From Bacillota bacterium (lineage in GTDB: Bacteria > Bacillota > UBA4882 > UBA10575), in assembly GCA_012838955.1 (NCBI GenBank), contig DUOH01000034.1, positions 1 to 64,000 of the forward strand: a stretch of DNA of 64,000 nt, written 5' to 3'. Under the pieces are notes generated by a model, which was not told the origin of the DNA, did no database searches, and saw only the letters and a program-made list of their open reading frames with translations. The position numbers and the translations under genes are program-made. Numbering within the stretch: the first letter of the stretch is position 1; each line of letters starts with the position of its first letter. Shown piece after piece: positions 35,233 through 42,189 of this stretch.

Positions 35233-35318
35233 GTTTGGCTCTTCACGTAGCTACGGGAAGAGGCAAACAAATCAAGTCCTCATATTGAGTACTCGTATTG
35301 AGTACCCAATATGAGGAC
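35233..35318 (+). repeat. Two long stem-loops downstream of the CBM25 gene
   Basis: GTTTGGCTCTTC (35233-35244) pairs with GAAGAGGCAAAC (35257-35268) with one mismatch. GTCCTCATATTG (35276-35287) pairs perfectly with CAATATGAGGAC (35307-35318). The second loop carries a direct repeat ATTGAGTAC separated by TCGT. They precede a true terminator at 35345. Confidence 0.65.
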
Positions 35319-35344
35319 AGAGTATAGTTTCTTTACTATTATTC

Positions 35345-35365
35345 GCCCTACTGAGGGCTTTTTTT
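35345..35365 (+). terminator. Terminator upstream of the receiver-domain gene
   Basis: GCCCT - ACTG - AGGGC followed by seven Ts. It closes the transcript that contains the CBM25 gene and the stem-loops. Confidence 0.88.
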
Positions 35366-35470
35366 GTACGGCCTCCAGTTTTACCCGAATGGGATAAGGG
35401 GTACTCTTTTCCAGCTGTAGAAAGTCTAGGTTTTGTGGGCCGGGAAACTACTATAGGTTGGGTGAAGGAG

Positions 35471-35497
35471 GAAGGAGATCAGATAATATTGTAGAAT
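35471..35497 (+). promoter_or_regulatory. Sigma-H-type promoter of the receiver-domain gene
   Basis: GAAGGAGAT, exactly 11 nt, GTAGAAT. This fits the sigma-H pattern RnAGGAwww - 11/12 nt - RnnGAAT at all but one position. It suggests expression at the onset of stationary phase or sporulation. Confidence 0.6.
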
Positions 35498-35540
35498 AAA
35501 AAAATAGTGTTAATAAATTTGCTTGAGAGGAGGGGGAAAG

Positions 35541-35912
35541 TTGGCGAAAATATTAATTGTTGATGATTCTCCGCTCTTCAGGGTCTTATTAAAAGAGGTG
35601 CTAGTGACAAACGGACATGTCACTTTTGAGGCTGGTACTGTCGAGGAAGCGCTGGAGGTCTTTGAGGAAGTCTCCCCGGATTTGGTCTTTAAAGATTTAA
35701 TCATGGAAGACAACGATCCCCTGGCTCTCATCGTTAAGTTTAAATCTCTTGATCCCACTGTTAAAATAGTGGTGGTCAGTACGGAAACTCAGAAAAACCT
35801 GATCTATCAAGCAATTAAAGCCGGGGCGAAGGATTTTTTGATAAAACCCTTTAAAACGACAGAAGTGACGATGACCGTCAACAGGTTGCTCGGAGGAAAT
35901 ATCCGCAGCTAG
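35541..35912 (+). CDS. Single-domain response regulator (CheY/Spo0F-like receiver)
   Basis: 123 residues, TTG start after GAGGAGGGGG. One receiver domain: acidic pair in ILIVDDSPLFR, phospho-acceptor Asp in LVFKDLIMED near residue 53, the switch Ser/Thr in VVVSTET, and Lys in FLIKPFK. The usual D-x-x-MP-x-M-x-G segment is changed to KDLIMEDNDP, which is unusual and could alter phosphotransfer. The AIKAGAKDFLIKPF stretch resembles CheY. No kinase or output domain is adjacent. The sigma-H-like promoter makes a Spo0F-like phosphorelay role conceivable. Confidence 0.9.
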   Translation: MAKILIVDDSPLFRVLLKEVLVTNGHVTFEAGTVEEALEVFEEVSPDLVFKDLIMEDNDPLALIVKFKSLDPTVKIVVVSTETQKNLIYQAIKAGAKDFLIKPFKTTEVTMTVNRLLGGNIRS

Positions 35913-36071
35913 TACCGGGATACCAGATATTTTCTGGAGGAATTGGACAACAAATACCGAACTTCTAGAGAGCGGTAGGGGCGCCAGTTTTACGTAGTTT
36001 ACAATTAAGCATTTACCTTCATACCAAACAATGCACTCTTCAATCCAGCACAAAAAGGAGTAATTACCACC

Positions 36072-36773
36072 ATGCGTAAACATCCGATTCGATTTTTTTT
36101 ATTTATTATACTCATCCAAGTTCTGCTGGTCTTCTCCCTCCATGCCATAGCCAGATCCGCAGATTTGCCTTGTTCAACTCCGGAGACGGCGTACTTTTCT
36201 CTGGCGGATATTGATCAAGACTCCATCCCCGATCATCTGACCTATACTCTACAGCTAGCTCGTGCTTCGACTGAGGGGCGGTTTTGGTTGTGTGGTGAAC
36301 TACAGGCGCTGATTAATGGGGGATGGCAGCCCATAGCGTATACAGGATGTTACTTTCCTGATACCAGCCGGGTGGAGAAGCCCGCTACCCAAAACTCAAC
36401 TACTGCAACATTGTATTTTTATGGCGGTGAAATAAAACGGCTCAAAGTAAACGGGCCTTTCCGGTTATTGGTCAAGATGAAAGGTGTAGGCGTAGAAGAA
36501 AAAGAGACAATTGCCTTTTCACCAGCGTATAAGCATTCGGAGTTTGAAGAGTCTAATCTCGTCTGGGTGCAGGGGAGAAAAGAAAAGATCGCAACCGTGG
36601 TGGAGACCGTTAAAAGTTGGGCGTTAGAGCAAAACCTCTCCTTAGGCACTTTAGCCGAAGTAACTTATAATTTTGACCGGTGGCGTTTGGATTACCAAGG
36701 CACATCCACGGTAAAGGCCAAAAGGATCTGGGTGGATCCCGGAGGGGAGATTAGTTGGGTTAATATAGAATAA
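36072..36773 (+). CDS. Secreted hypothetical protein with a calcium-loop-like motif
   Basis: 233 residues. Signal peptide (MRKHPIRFFLFIILIQVLLV..., cleavage near ARSA). A DIDQDSIPDHLTYTLQL segment near residue 48 resembles FG-GAP/dockerin-type Asp-rich calcium loops. The middle part is beta-rich. The C-terminal 60 residues (VVETVKSWALEQN..., DRWRLDYQGTSTVKAKRIWVDPGGEISWVNI) look like a small PepSY-type alpha/beta unit. AAAGGAG lies about 13 nt upstream of the ATG. No family or function is assigned. It is expressed between the receiver gene and rarA, perhaps independently. Confidence 0.65.
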   Translation: MRKHPIRFFLFIILIQVLLVFSLHAIARSADLPCSTPETAYFSLADIDQDSIPDHLTYTLQLARASTEGRFWLCGELQALINGGWQPIAYTGCYFPDTSRVEKPATQNSTTATLYFYGGEIKRLKVNGPFRLLVKMKGVGVEEKETIAFSPAYKHSEFEESNLVWVQGRKEKIATVVETVKSWALEQNLSLGTLAEVTYNFDRWRLDYQGTSTVKAKRIWVDPGGEISWVNIE

Positions 36774-36868
36774 TGGCGTAATGCGCGGACGAGCGCGCAT
36801 CCATGCGCGCATGAATGATTCCGGGGGTGATCCCGGATTTATTTATGTATGAACGGAGGGTGAGTAAG

Positions 36869-38191
36869 ATGGATCTGTTTAGCGCAGCCAGTGAAAGTCT
36901 ACGGCAGAAAGAAGCTCCTTTGGCCGCCAGGATGCGACCAGAGAACCTGGAAGAGTTTTGTGGGCAAGAAGAGATAGTGGGCCCCGGTAGATTACTGCGT
37001 AGATCGATTCAGGCCGACCGGTTGAGTTCAATGATCTTCTATGGACCGGCCGGGACTGGAAAGACGACACTTGCGCTATTGGTAGCTAAATATACAAAGG
37101 CGCATTTTGAGAAGGTGAATGCGGTCACCTCGGGGGTTTCGGAGGTCAGAAGGATAATTCAAGAGGCTAAAGAGCGTAGGATCTATCACCAACAAAAGAC
37201 CGTAGTTTTTATTGATGAGATTCATCGCTTTAACAAAAGTCAGCAGGATGCTTTATTACCGGCGGTGGAAGATGGCGACATCTTGTTAATCGGCGCCACC
37301 ACGGAAAACCCTTATTATCAGGTGAATGCTCCGTTGCTGTCCAGATGTCGGATTTTTAGGCTGTCGCCTCTGACCAAGAGCGATATGAGCCGAATAATCA
37401 AGCGAGCGTTGGAGGATAAGGGCAAAGGGTTGGGAGAATATAAGGTCCGGGTGGCGCCGGAAGCCCTGGAGCACCTGATCAGCGTGGCAGATGGCGACGC
37501 CAGAGTTGCTTTGAACGGGTTAGAGGTAGCGGTTCTATCAACTGAACCGGCAGCAGACGGAGTGCGGTACATTACACCGGAGATTATCGAGGAATCCGTG
37601 CAACAAAGAATTCTCAGATATGATAAGGACGGAGAGGGTCATTACGATACAATCTCGGCGTTTATCAAGTCAATCCGGGGCTCGGATCCTGATGCCGCAG
37701 TCTTTTACTTGGCCCGGATGATTGCAGCCGGAGAAGATCCGCGTTTTATCGCCAGAAGAATGATGGTTCATGCGGCCGAAGATATAGGACTCGCCGATCC
37801 TAGGGCTTTACTTGTGGCAGTCTCCGCCGCGCAGGCCCTAGAGATGGTGGGTCTGCCGGAAGCACGAATTCCTTTGGCGGAGGCTGCGATCTATCTGGCA
37901 ACAGCGCCGAAGTCCAATTCCGTAGTGGTAGCGATCGATCAAGCCATGCAAGATGTGAAAAATTTGGAAACAGGAAGTATCCCCCTGCATCTGCGTGACG
38001 CTTCGCATCCGGGGTCGGAAAAAATGGGTTATGGGGTGGGCTACAAGTATCCCCATGACTATCCCGGGCATTATGTTCAGCAGCAATACCTTCCGGACAA
38101 AGTAAAAGAGAGAAAGTATTACTCCGCCGGAGACTTGGGATATGAAGCGGAAGTAAAAAACAGAATGGAGGAGTTAAAAAAAGCGGATTGA
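36869..38191 (+). CDS. rarA: Replication-associated recombination protein A (RarA/MgsA AAA ATPase)
   Basis: 440 residues from the ATG at 36869 after GGAGGGTGAG. The AAA+ core has ARMRPENLEEFCGQEEIVG, Walker A YGPAGTGKTT near 57, Walker B FIDEIHRFNKSQQDALLPA, sensor 1 GATTENP, and the C-terminal tetramerisation domain with KSIRGSDPDAAVFYLARM and GYKYPHDYPGHYV. RarA acts at stalled replication forks. A GCGCGCAT/ATGCGCGC palindrome lies upstream near 36793. Confidence 0.96.
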   Translation: MDLFSAASESLRQKEAPLAARMRPENLEEFCGQEEIVGPGRLLRRSIQADRLSSMIFYGPAGTGKTTLALLVAKYTKAHFEKVNAVTSGVSEVRRIIQEAKERRIYHQQKTVVFIDEIHRFNKSQQDALLPAVEDGDILLIGATTENPYYQVNAPLLSRCRIFRLSPLTKSDMSRIIKRALEDKGKGLGEYKVRVAPEALEHLISVADGDARVALNGLEVAVLSTEPAADGVRYITPEIIEESVQQRILRYDKDGEGHYDTISAFIKSIRGSDPDAAVFYLARMIAAGEDPRFIARRMMVHAAEDIGLADPRALLVAVSAAQALEMVGLPEARIPLAEAAIYLATAPKSNSVVVAIDQAMQDVKNLETGSIPLHLRDASHPGSEKMGYGVGYKYPHDYPGHYVQQQYLPDKVKERKYYSAGDLGYEAEVKNRMEELKKAD

Positions 38192-38229
38192 TATTTATCC
38201 AATATTCATGTATAATCATGAATATATTT
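38188..38229 (+). promoter_or_regulatory. argF promoter overlapped by an ARG-box-like operator
   Basis: TTGATA (38188-38193), 17 bp, TATAAT (38211-38216). The -10 is the centre of an inverted repeat, AATATTCATG and CATGAATAT, and CATGAATATATTTATT resembles the ArgR/AhrC box. Arginine-dependent repression of argF is expected. argR is not in the window. Confidence 0.7.
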
Positions 38230-38296
38230 ATTTGCCGATCAGGATCGACTTGGTATAACCCACTACCGGGAAATAAAGACTAAGGGGGATTTTTTG

Positions 38297-39226
38297 ATGG
38301 AGAGCTTAAGGGGTAGGGACTTTATCTCCCTGAAGGATTTCAGCCCAGAAGAACTGTGGTATCTGCTGGAAACAGCCAAGAATCTAAAGGTTCAGCGGAA
38401 GCGGGGAGTAGATACCCCTCATCTAAAAGGGAAGACCTTGGGAATGATCTTTACCAAGGCTTCAACCAGAACACGGGTGTCTTTTGAGGTCGGAATGTAT
38501 CAGTTGGGAGGGTATGCCCTCTTTTTGAGCGCAGAGGCGACACAGATTAAGCGCGGTGAGCCGATTGCAGATACAGCCAGGGTACTGAGCCGGTATTTGG
38601 ACGGGATTATGATTCGTACCTTTAAACACCAGGATGTTCTGGATTTGGCGGCGGAGGCCGACATTCCAGTCATTAACGGTCTCACCGATCTACTCCATCC
38701 TTGTCAGGCGTTGGCGGATATGTTGACGGTTTATGAGAAGAAAGGTAAGCTTAGGGGGGTAAAGATCGCCTATATCGGAGATGGGAACAACGTAGCGCAT
38801 TCCCTACTTTATGCTGCGGCTAAGTTTGGCATGGAGATCACGGTGGCCTCCCCTTCCCACTATCTGCCCGCAGAAGAAGTGGTCAAGGAGGCCCGAATGA
38901 TTGCCGCCCAGACGCAAGGAGAAATTGTGATTACTAGTGACCCGCAGCGAGCGGCGAAAGATGCAGAAGTGATCTATACGGATGTTTGGGCTTCGATGGG
39001 GCAAGAGACTGAGCGGGAAGAGAGGATCAAGGCTTTTCAGGGCTATCAAGTAAATACGGACTTATTAAAAGTGGCTGCGCCAGGAGCTATAATTATGCAT
39101 TGTTTACCTGCTCACCGGGGTGAAGAAATCACAGAGGAGGTTTTTGAAGGAGAGCAATCCGTCGTTTTTGACCAGGCGGAGAATAGGTTGCATCTGCAGA
39201 AAGCCATCCTTGCTTCAATCTTATAG
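38297..39226 (+). CDS. argF: Ornithine carbamoyltransferase
   Basis: 309 residues, ATG 8 nt after AAGGGGG. Carbamoyl-phosphate site STRTRVSFE near 56, HPCQ near 135, and the ornithine/catalytic segment HCLPAHRGEEI near 268. It forms citrulline from ornithine and carbamoyl phosphate in arginine synthesis; the ARG-box-like operator favours a biosynthetic rather than a catabolic role. It is monocistronic, converging on fabH with only 18 nt between stops. Confidence 0.96.
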   Translation: MESLRGRDFISLKDFSPEELWYLLETAKNLKVQRKRGVDTPHLKGKTLGMIFTKASTRTRVSFEVGMYQLGGYALFLSAEATQIKRGEPIADTARVLSRYLDGIMIRTFKHQDVLDLAAEADIPVINGLTDLLHPCQALADMLTVYEKKGKLRGVKIAYIGDGNNVAHSLLYAAAKFGMEITVASPSHYLPAEEVVKEARMIAAQTQGEIVITSDPQRAAKDAEVIYTDVWASMGQETEREERIKAFQGYQVNTDLLKVAAPGAIIMHCLPAHRGEEITEEVFEGEQSVVFDQAENRLHLQKAILASIL

Positions 39227-39244
39227 GTACCGAAGGGGGCAGCC

Positions 39245-40177
39245 TTACCACCTGATGGCGGCTGCTCCCCAACTTAGTCCACCTCCGAAACCGATTAAGA
39301 ATAGATAATCACCCTTTTGAAAGAGGTTCTTTTCCCAAGCTTCCTTGAGGGCTAAGCCAATAGAGGCCGAGGAGGTATTTCCGTATTTTTCGATATTAAT
39401 TACGAAGTTCTCCAAGGGGATCCCTTTATCCTTAGCTACGGATTCCATCATCCGCTTATTGGCTTGATGAGGAAGGATGAAGAATCTTTCTCCCGCCTTC
39501 CACCCTATCTTTTTCTTTAGGGAATCAATCAACTCTCCCATTTTTTGCACGGCGAATTTGAAGACTTGTTTTCCTGCTTGTCGAAAGTAAAAATCCTGTT
39601 CCGGGCCGCCCATAATAATACAGTCACTGCCGGTAGCGTCAGTGCCCAATTCGATAGTTAAGATTTCGTGTTCGGGATGGTCACTACTGAGCAGCAGAGC
39701 TGAAGCGCCGTCTCCAAACAGGATACAACTGGTGCGATCTTGATAATCCACGAAATAGGACATTCTTTCACCTGCGGTCACCAGTGCGGTTGTGATATTC
39801 CCAGTCATCATCATACTGTGGGCTACAGCCATGGAGTAGATCAGCCCGGAACAGGCAGCATTCAGATCAAAGGCAGGAATGCCGATCAGTCCCAAGCGGT
39901 TTGCTACGGTGCTGGCTTGATAAGGGAATCTATACTCGTTAGTTGAGGTTGAAGAGATTATAAGTTTGGGATGGGTATGGAAACCAGAGAGACAGTCTTG
40001 AGCGGCGCGGGTCGCCAGGTCAGAACAGAGCATGTTCTTGGCGATTCTTCGTTCCTGAATTCCTGTACGAGTAGTGATCCATTCGTCTGTGGTATCTATC
40101 ATTTTTTCCAAGTCCGTATTGGTGAGTTTTTCTTCAGGCAGATAGGCTCCTACGGATAGTAATCCGATTTTCTTCAT
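39245..40177 (-). CDS. fabH: 3-oxoacyl-ACP synthase III (FabH-type)
   Basis: 310 residues, thiolase fold. Catalytic Cys109 in AACSGL, His in LPHQANKRM and Asn in EKYGNTSSAS complete the triad; GFGGGLSWGAAAIRW ends the protein. FabH condenses acetyl-CoA or branched acyl-CoA with malonyl-ACP to start fatty acid synthesis. It overlaps fapR by 4 nt and is therefore translationally coupled. plsX, fabD, fabG and acpP, common in this operon, are missing here. Confidence 0.94.
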   Translation of the reverse strand: MKKIGLLSVGAYLPEEKLTNTDLEKMIDTTDEWITTRTGIQERRIAKNMLCSDLATRAAQDCLSGFHTHPKLIISSTSTNEYRFPYQASTVANRLGLIGIPAFDLNAACSGLIYSMAVAHSMMMTGNITTALVTAGERMSYFVDYQDRTSCILFGDGASALLLSSDHPEHEILTIELGTDATGSDCIIMGGPEQDFYFRQAGKQVFKFAVQKMGELIDSLKKKIGWKAGERFFILPHQANKRMMESVAKDKGIPLENFVINIEKYGNTSSASIGLALKEAWEKNLFQKGDYLFLIGFGGGLSWGAAAIRW

Positions 40178-40794
40178 TCTTCTCCCCCTTGCAGTTCAGT
40201 GGATTTCAAAATCTGCAGTTTGCCGGCCATGTTAAAGTCAAGGCAGTAGACTTCGAACATGCCCTGAAAGACCAGTCCTCTTTTGGTTTTCATGATAATC
40301 TCCACTTCTTTTTTCCTTCCTTTGCTCTTTACAACTCTCGCTTTGGCCAAAACGCGCTCGCCCACGCGTACCGGGGCGGTGAATCTGATCTGGGCTGCGC
40401 CGGTGAGGGCGACGTCCGCATCAACAATGGTATTGGCCAAGGAGTTTGCCTGAGCAAAGAGGACATGTCCGCGAACAATCTTAGTTTGTCCTATACCCAT
40501 CTCCTCCGTGGTATCCAGCAGTGATAAACCTTCTCGATCAAGGTCCACTTCGAGCAGCTCGCCGATTTGTTCGGCGGCGTTCAAGGTTTTGGCTTGGCCA
40601 AAGAGGGTGACAGCCACATCTTTTGTTCGCTTTCTCACTTCCGGAATGCCGATTTTTTTCCGGTCAGCGCGGATTGTGTGGATACTGACCTCAAAAAAAG
40701 AGGCAAGTTCTTCATCGGTGATGAAAGGATTCTCTTCAATTTTTTCTTTCATCTTCCGGTGCCGGTTCAGCATAGTGAGGGTTTTTTCGGTCAC
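40174..40794 (-). CDS. fapR: Transcription factor FapR (malonyl-CoA-responsive lipid repressor)
   Basis: 206 residues, GTG start after AAGGTGA. The N-terminal DeoR-like helix-turn-helix (about 15-60: TDEELASFFEVSIHTIRADRKKIGIPEVR) joins a hot-dog thioesterase-like ligand domain (about 100-206: RGHVLFAQANSLANTIVDADVALTGAAQIRFTAPVRVGERVLAKARVV). FapR represses lipid synthesis genes and is released by malonyl-CoA. It sits first in the operon behind its own predicted operator, which implies autoregulation and control of fabH. Confidence 0.95.
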   Translation of the reverse strand: MTEKTLTMLNRHRKMKEKIEENPFITDEELASFFEVSIHTIRADRKKIGIPEVRKRTKDVAVTLFGQAKTLNAAEQIGELLEVDLDREGLSLLDTTEEMGIGQTKIVRGHVLFAQANSLANTIVDADVALTGAAQIRFTAPVRVGERVLAKARVVKSKGRKKEVEIIMKTKRGLVFQGMFEVYCLDFNMAGKLQILKSTELQGGEE

Positions 40795-40819
40795 TATATC
40801 ACCTTCTCATATCACCTAA

Positions 40820-40865
40820 TAATATGACCTAGTAATATTATAATTGATCGAAAAAAAATGATCAA
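40820..40865 (-). promoter_or_regulatory. fapR-fabH promoter with FapR operator
   Basis: On the minus strand TTGATC (40860-40865), 17 bp, TATAAT (40837-40842). Overlapping the -10 is a near-perfect 21-bp palindrome (40820-40840) with core GACCTAGT, close to the Bacillus FapR site core TACCTAGT. A bound repressor would block the polymerase. Confidence 0.75.
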
Positions 40866-40924
40866 TACTATTTATGGACGTTCCTTGCAGAGCAGGCCGG
40901 TCAAGTAAGATCCTGATCCATGAT

Positions 40925-40956
40925 AAAAAAAACAGCGCGGCGGATAACGCACGCGC
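40925..40956 (-). terminator. Terminator of hisK
   Basis: On the minus strand GCGCG-T-GCG and CGC-CGCGC form a stem around TTATC, followed by TG and eight Ts. Confidence 0.82.
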
Positions 40957-40980
40957 AGAAAATCAAGAGAACAAAAGGTC

Positions 40981-41772
40981 TTATGCGGTGAACGAGAGTG
41001 CGCCCACTTTTAAGCGGTACTTCTCGGCCAAAGCATAGGCATCCGAGGTATTAGCCAAGATATCTTCCGGAGCATGGGCATCTGAATTAATGATGACCAG
41101 AATGTCATAACCGGTAGCCAACTCCCAAAATGGTTCCAGAGGATAGACGCAACGCTGTTTGTCCTCAACATTGATCATGGGTTGACGAAAACCATTGCCG
41201 TTGATCTCCAGGGGGATACTCAGTGCACTTGCTGCTTGTAAAATCGCGTGGGAACATGCGATGGTGTTTTCATCCCAAGGCAGGTAAGAATGGCCGAAGA
41301 GATCGGGATGGGCGACAAAAGTGAAGAGTCCGGAAGCCATGGCGGCGATTAGATGGTCTGTGTAGGCAAAGAGTTCCTTCTTCCCCTTGATGTAGCTATG
41401 GGCGCCAATCCATGAGCCGTCGCAAGGGAAGAAATGGCCGGCGGCGATTAGGTAATCCAAACCCCATTTTCCCAGAAGCTCTTCCTGGTAAAAACTTCGA
41501 TACTCGTCAGCGTATTCACATTCCATTCCTTTTAGGATAGTGAGTTCGTGTTCAGACTGGTATTTTTTTTGCGCTTCTTCAATAGCAAGAACATAAGACT
41601 CGAGCTCCGAAAGGTCCATCCGGATATGCGGCCATTTTCCATCCGGAAGGGGGGTATGGTCGGAGAAACCAAGAACGGAAACGTTTTTTTTGATTGCCGC
41701 TTCAACATAATCAACTATGTCTCCGGTGGCATGTTTACATCTGAAGGTATGGATATGATAGTCTGTGTACAT
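40981..41772 (-). CDS. hisK: Histidinol-phosphatase, PHP family (HisK/HisJ type)
   Basis: 263 residues. PHP metal motifs: DYHIHTFRCKHATG at the N-terminus, GFSDHTPLP, GMECEYADE, AAGHFF and VAHPDLFGH, and INSDAHAPEDI near the C-terminus. It dephosphorylates histidinol phosphate in histidine synthesis. ATG after AAAGGGG. It is monocistronic with its own terminator, and three tandem 20-bp repeats lie 50-110 nt upstream. Other PHP phosphoesterase substrates cannot be excluded. Confidence 0.9.
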   Translation of the reverse strand: MYTDYHIHTFRCKHATGDIVDYVEAAIKKNVSVLGFSDHTPLPDGKWPHIRMDLSELESYVLAIEEAQKKYQSEHELTILKGMECEYADEYRSFYQEELLGKWGLDYLIAAGHFFPCDGSWIGAHSYIKGKKELFAYTDHLIAAMASGLFTFVAHPDLFGHSYLPWDENTIACSHAILQAASALSIPLEINGNGFRQPMINVEDKQRCVYPLEPFWELATGYDILVIINSDAHAPEDILANTSDAYALAEKYRLKVGALSFTA

Positions 41773-41824
41773 AAATTCGGCCCCTTTGTTAGAAAATCAT
41801 CTTCATAACTATAATATAACGCTG

Positions 41825-41884
41825 AATATAGTGTTAAGGATATCAATATACTGTTAAATATATCAATATCTTGTTAAGTATATT
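41825..41884. repeat. Three tandem 20-bp direct repeats (iterons) upstream of hisK
   Basis: Copies at 41825-41844, 41845-41864 and 41865-41884 share the pattern AATATnnTGTTAAGnATATC. A 20-bp period places each copy on the same face of the helix, as expected for an array of repressor sites. The third copy runs into TGTTA - 9 nt - TAACA. The surrounding 417 nt (41773-42189) is AT-rich and otherwise has no gene. Confidence 0.7.
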
Positions 41885-42189
41885 ATAACACTTTTATTTG
41901 TTTGCTTAACCATCTCCCTAACTGTACTGCCTCTTGCTTTCGTAGATGACTAATTGCTTTACGCTAGGAAGATTCGGAGATATATACTTCCCCAAATTTC
42001 ATTTTGGTAAGTAATTAACGGGATTAACAACCATATTCAGGTTGGAAGCTGTAAAATCTCTTGTTTTTAATCTATATGATACTTAACAATTAAAGGAAAT
42101 TGAATTCAATTAACGAAATAAATCAGGTAAATATAAATTAAACCTGGATTTTTAGGCCTATTTTATGAAAAGTTTAAGGAGAGATTTTT

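Noticed and set aside
25813-40956. Family of CG-alternating intergenic palindromes (REP-like)
   Set aside because: The clearest examples (25813-25833 and 40935-40956) are stems of minus-strand terminators. The others (36793, 11750, 9844) share no common sequence.
41872-41890. GlnR/TnrA site TGTTA - TAACA
   Set aside because: The spacing is 9 nt instead of the 7 nt of the GlnR consensus, and the site is part of the 20-bp repeat array.
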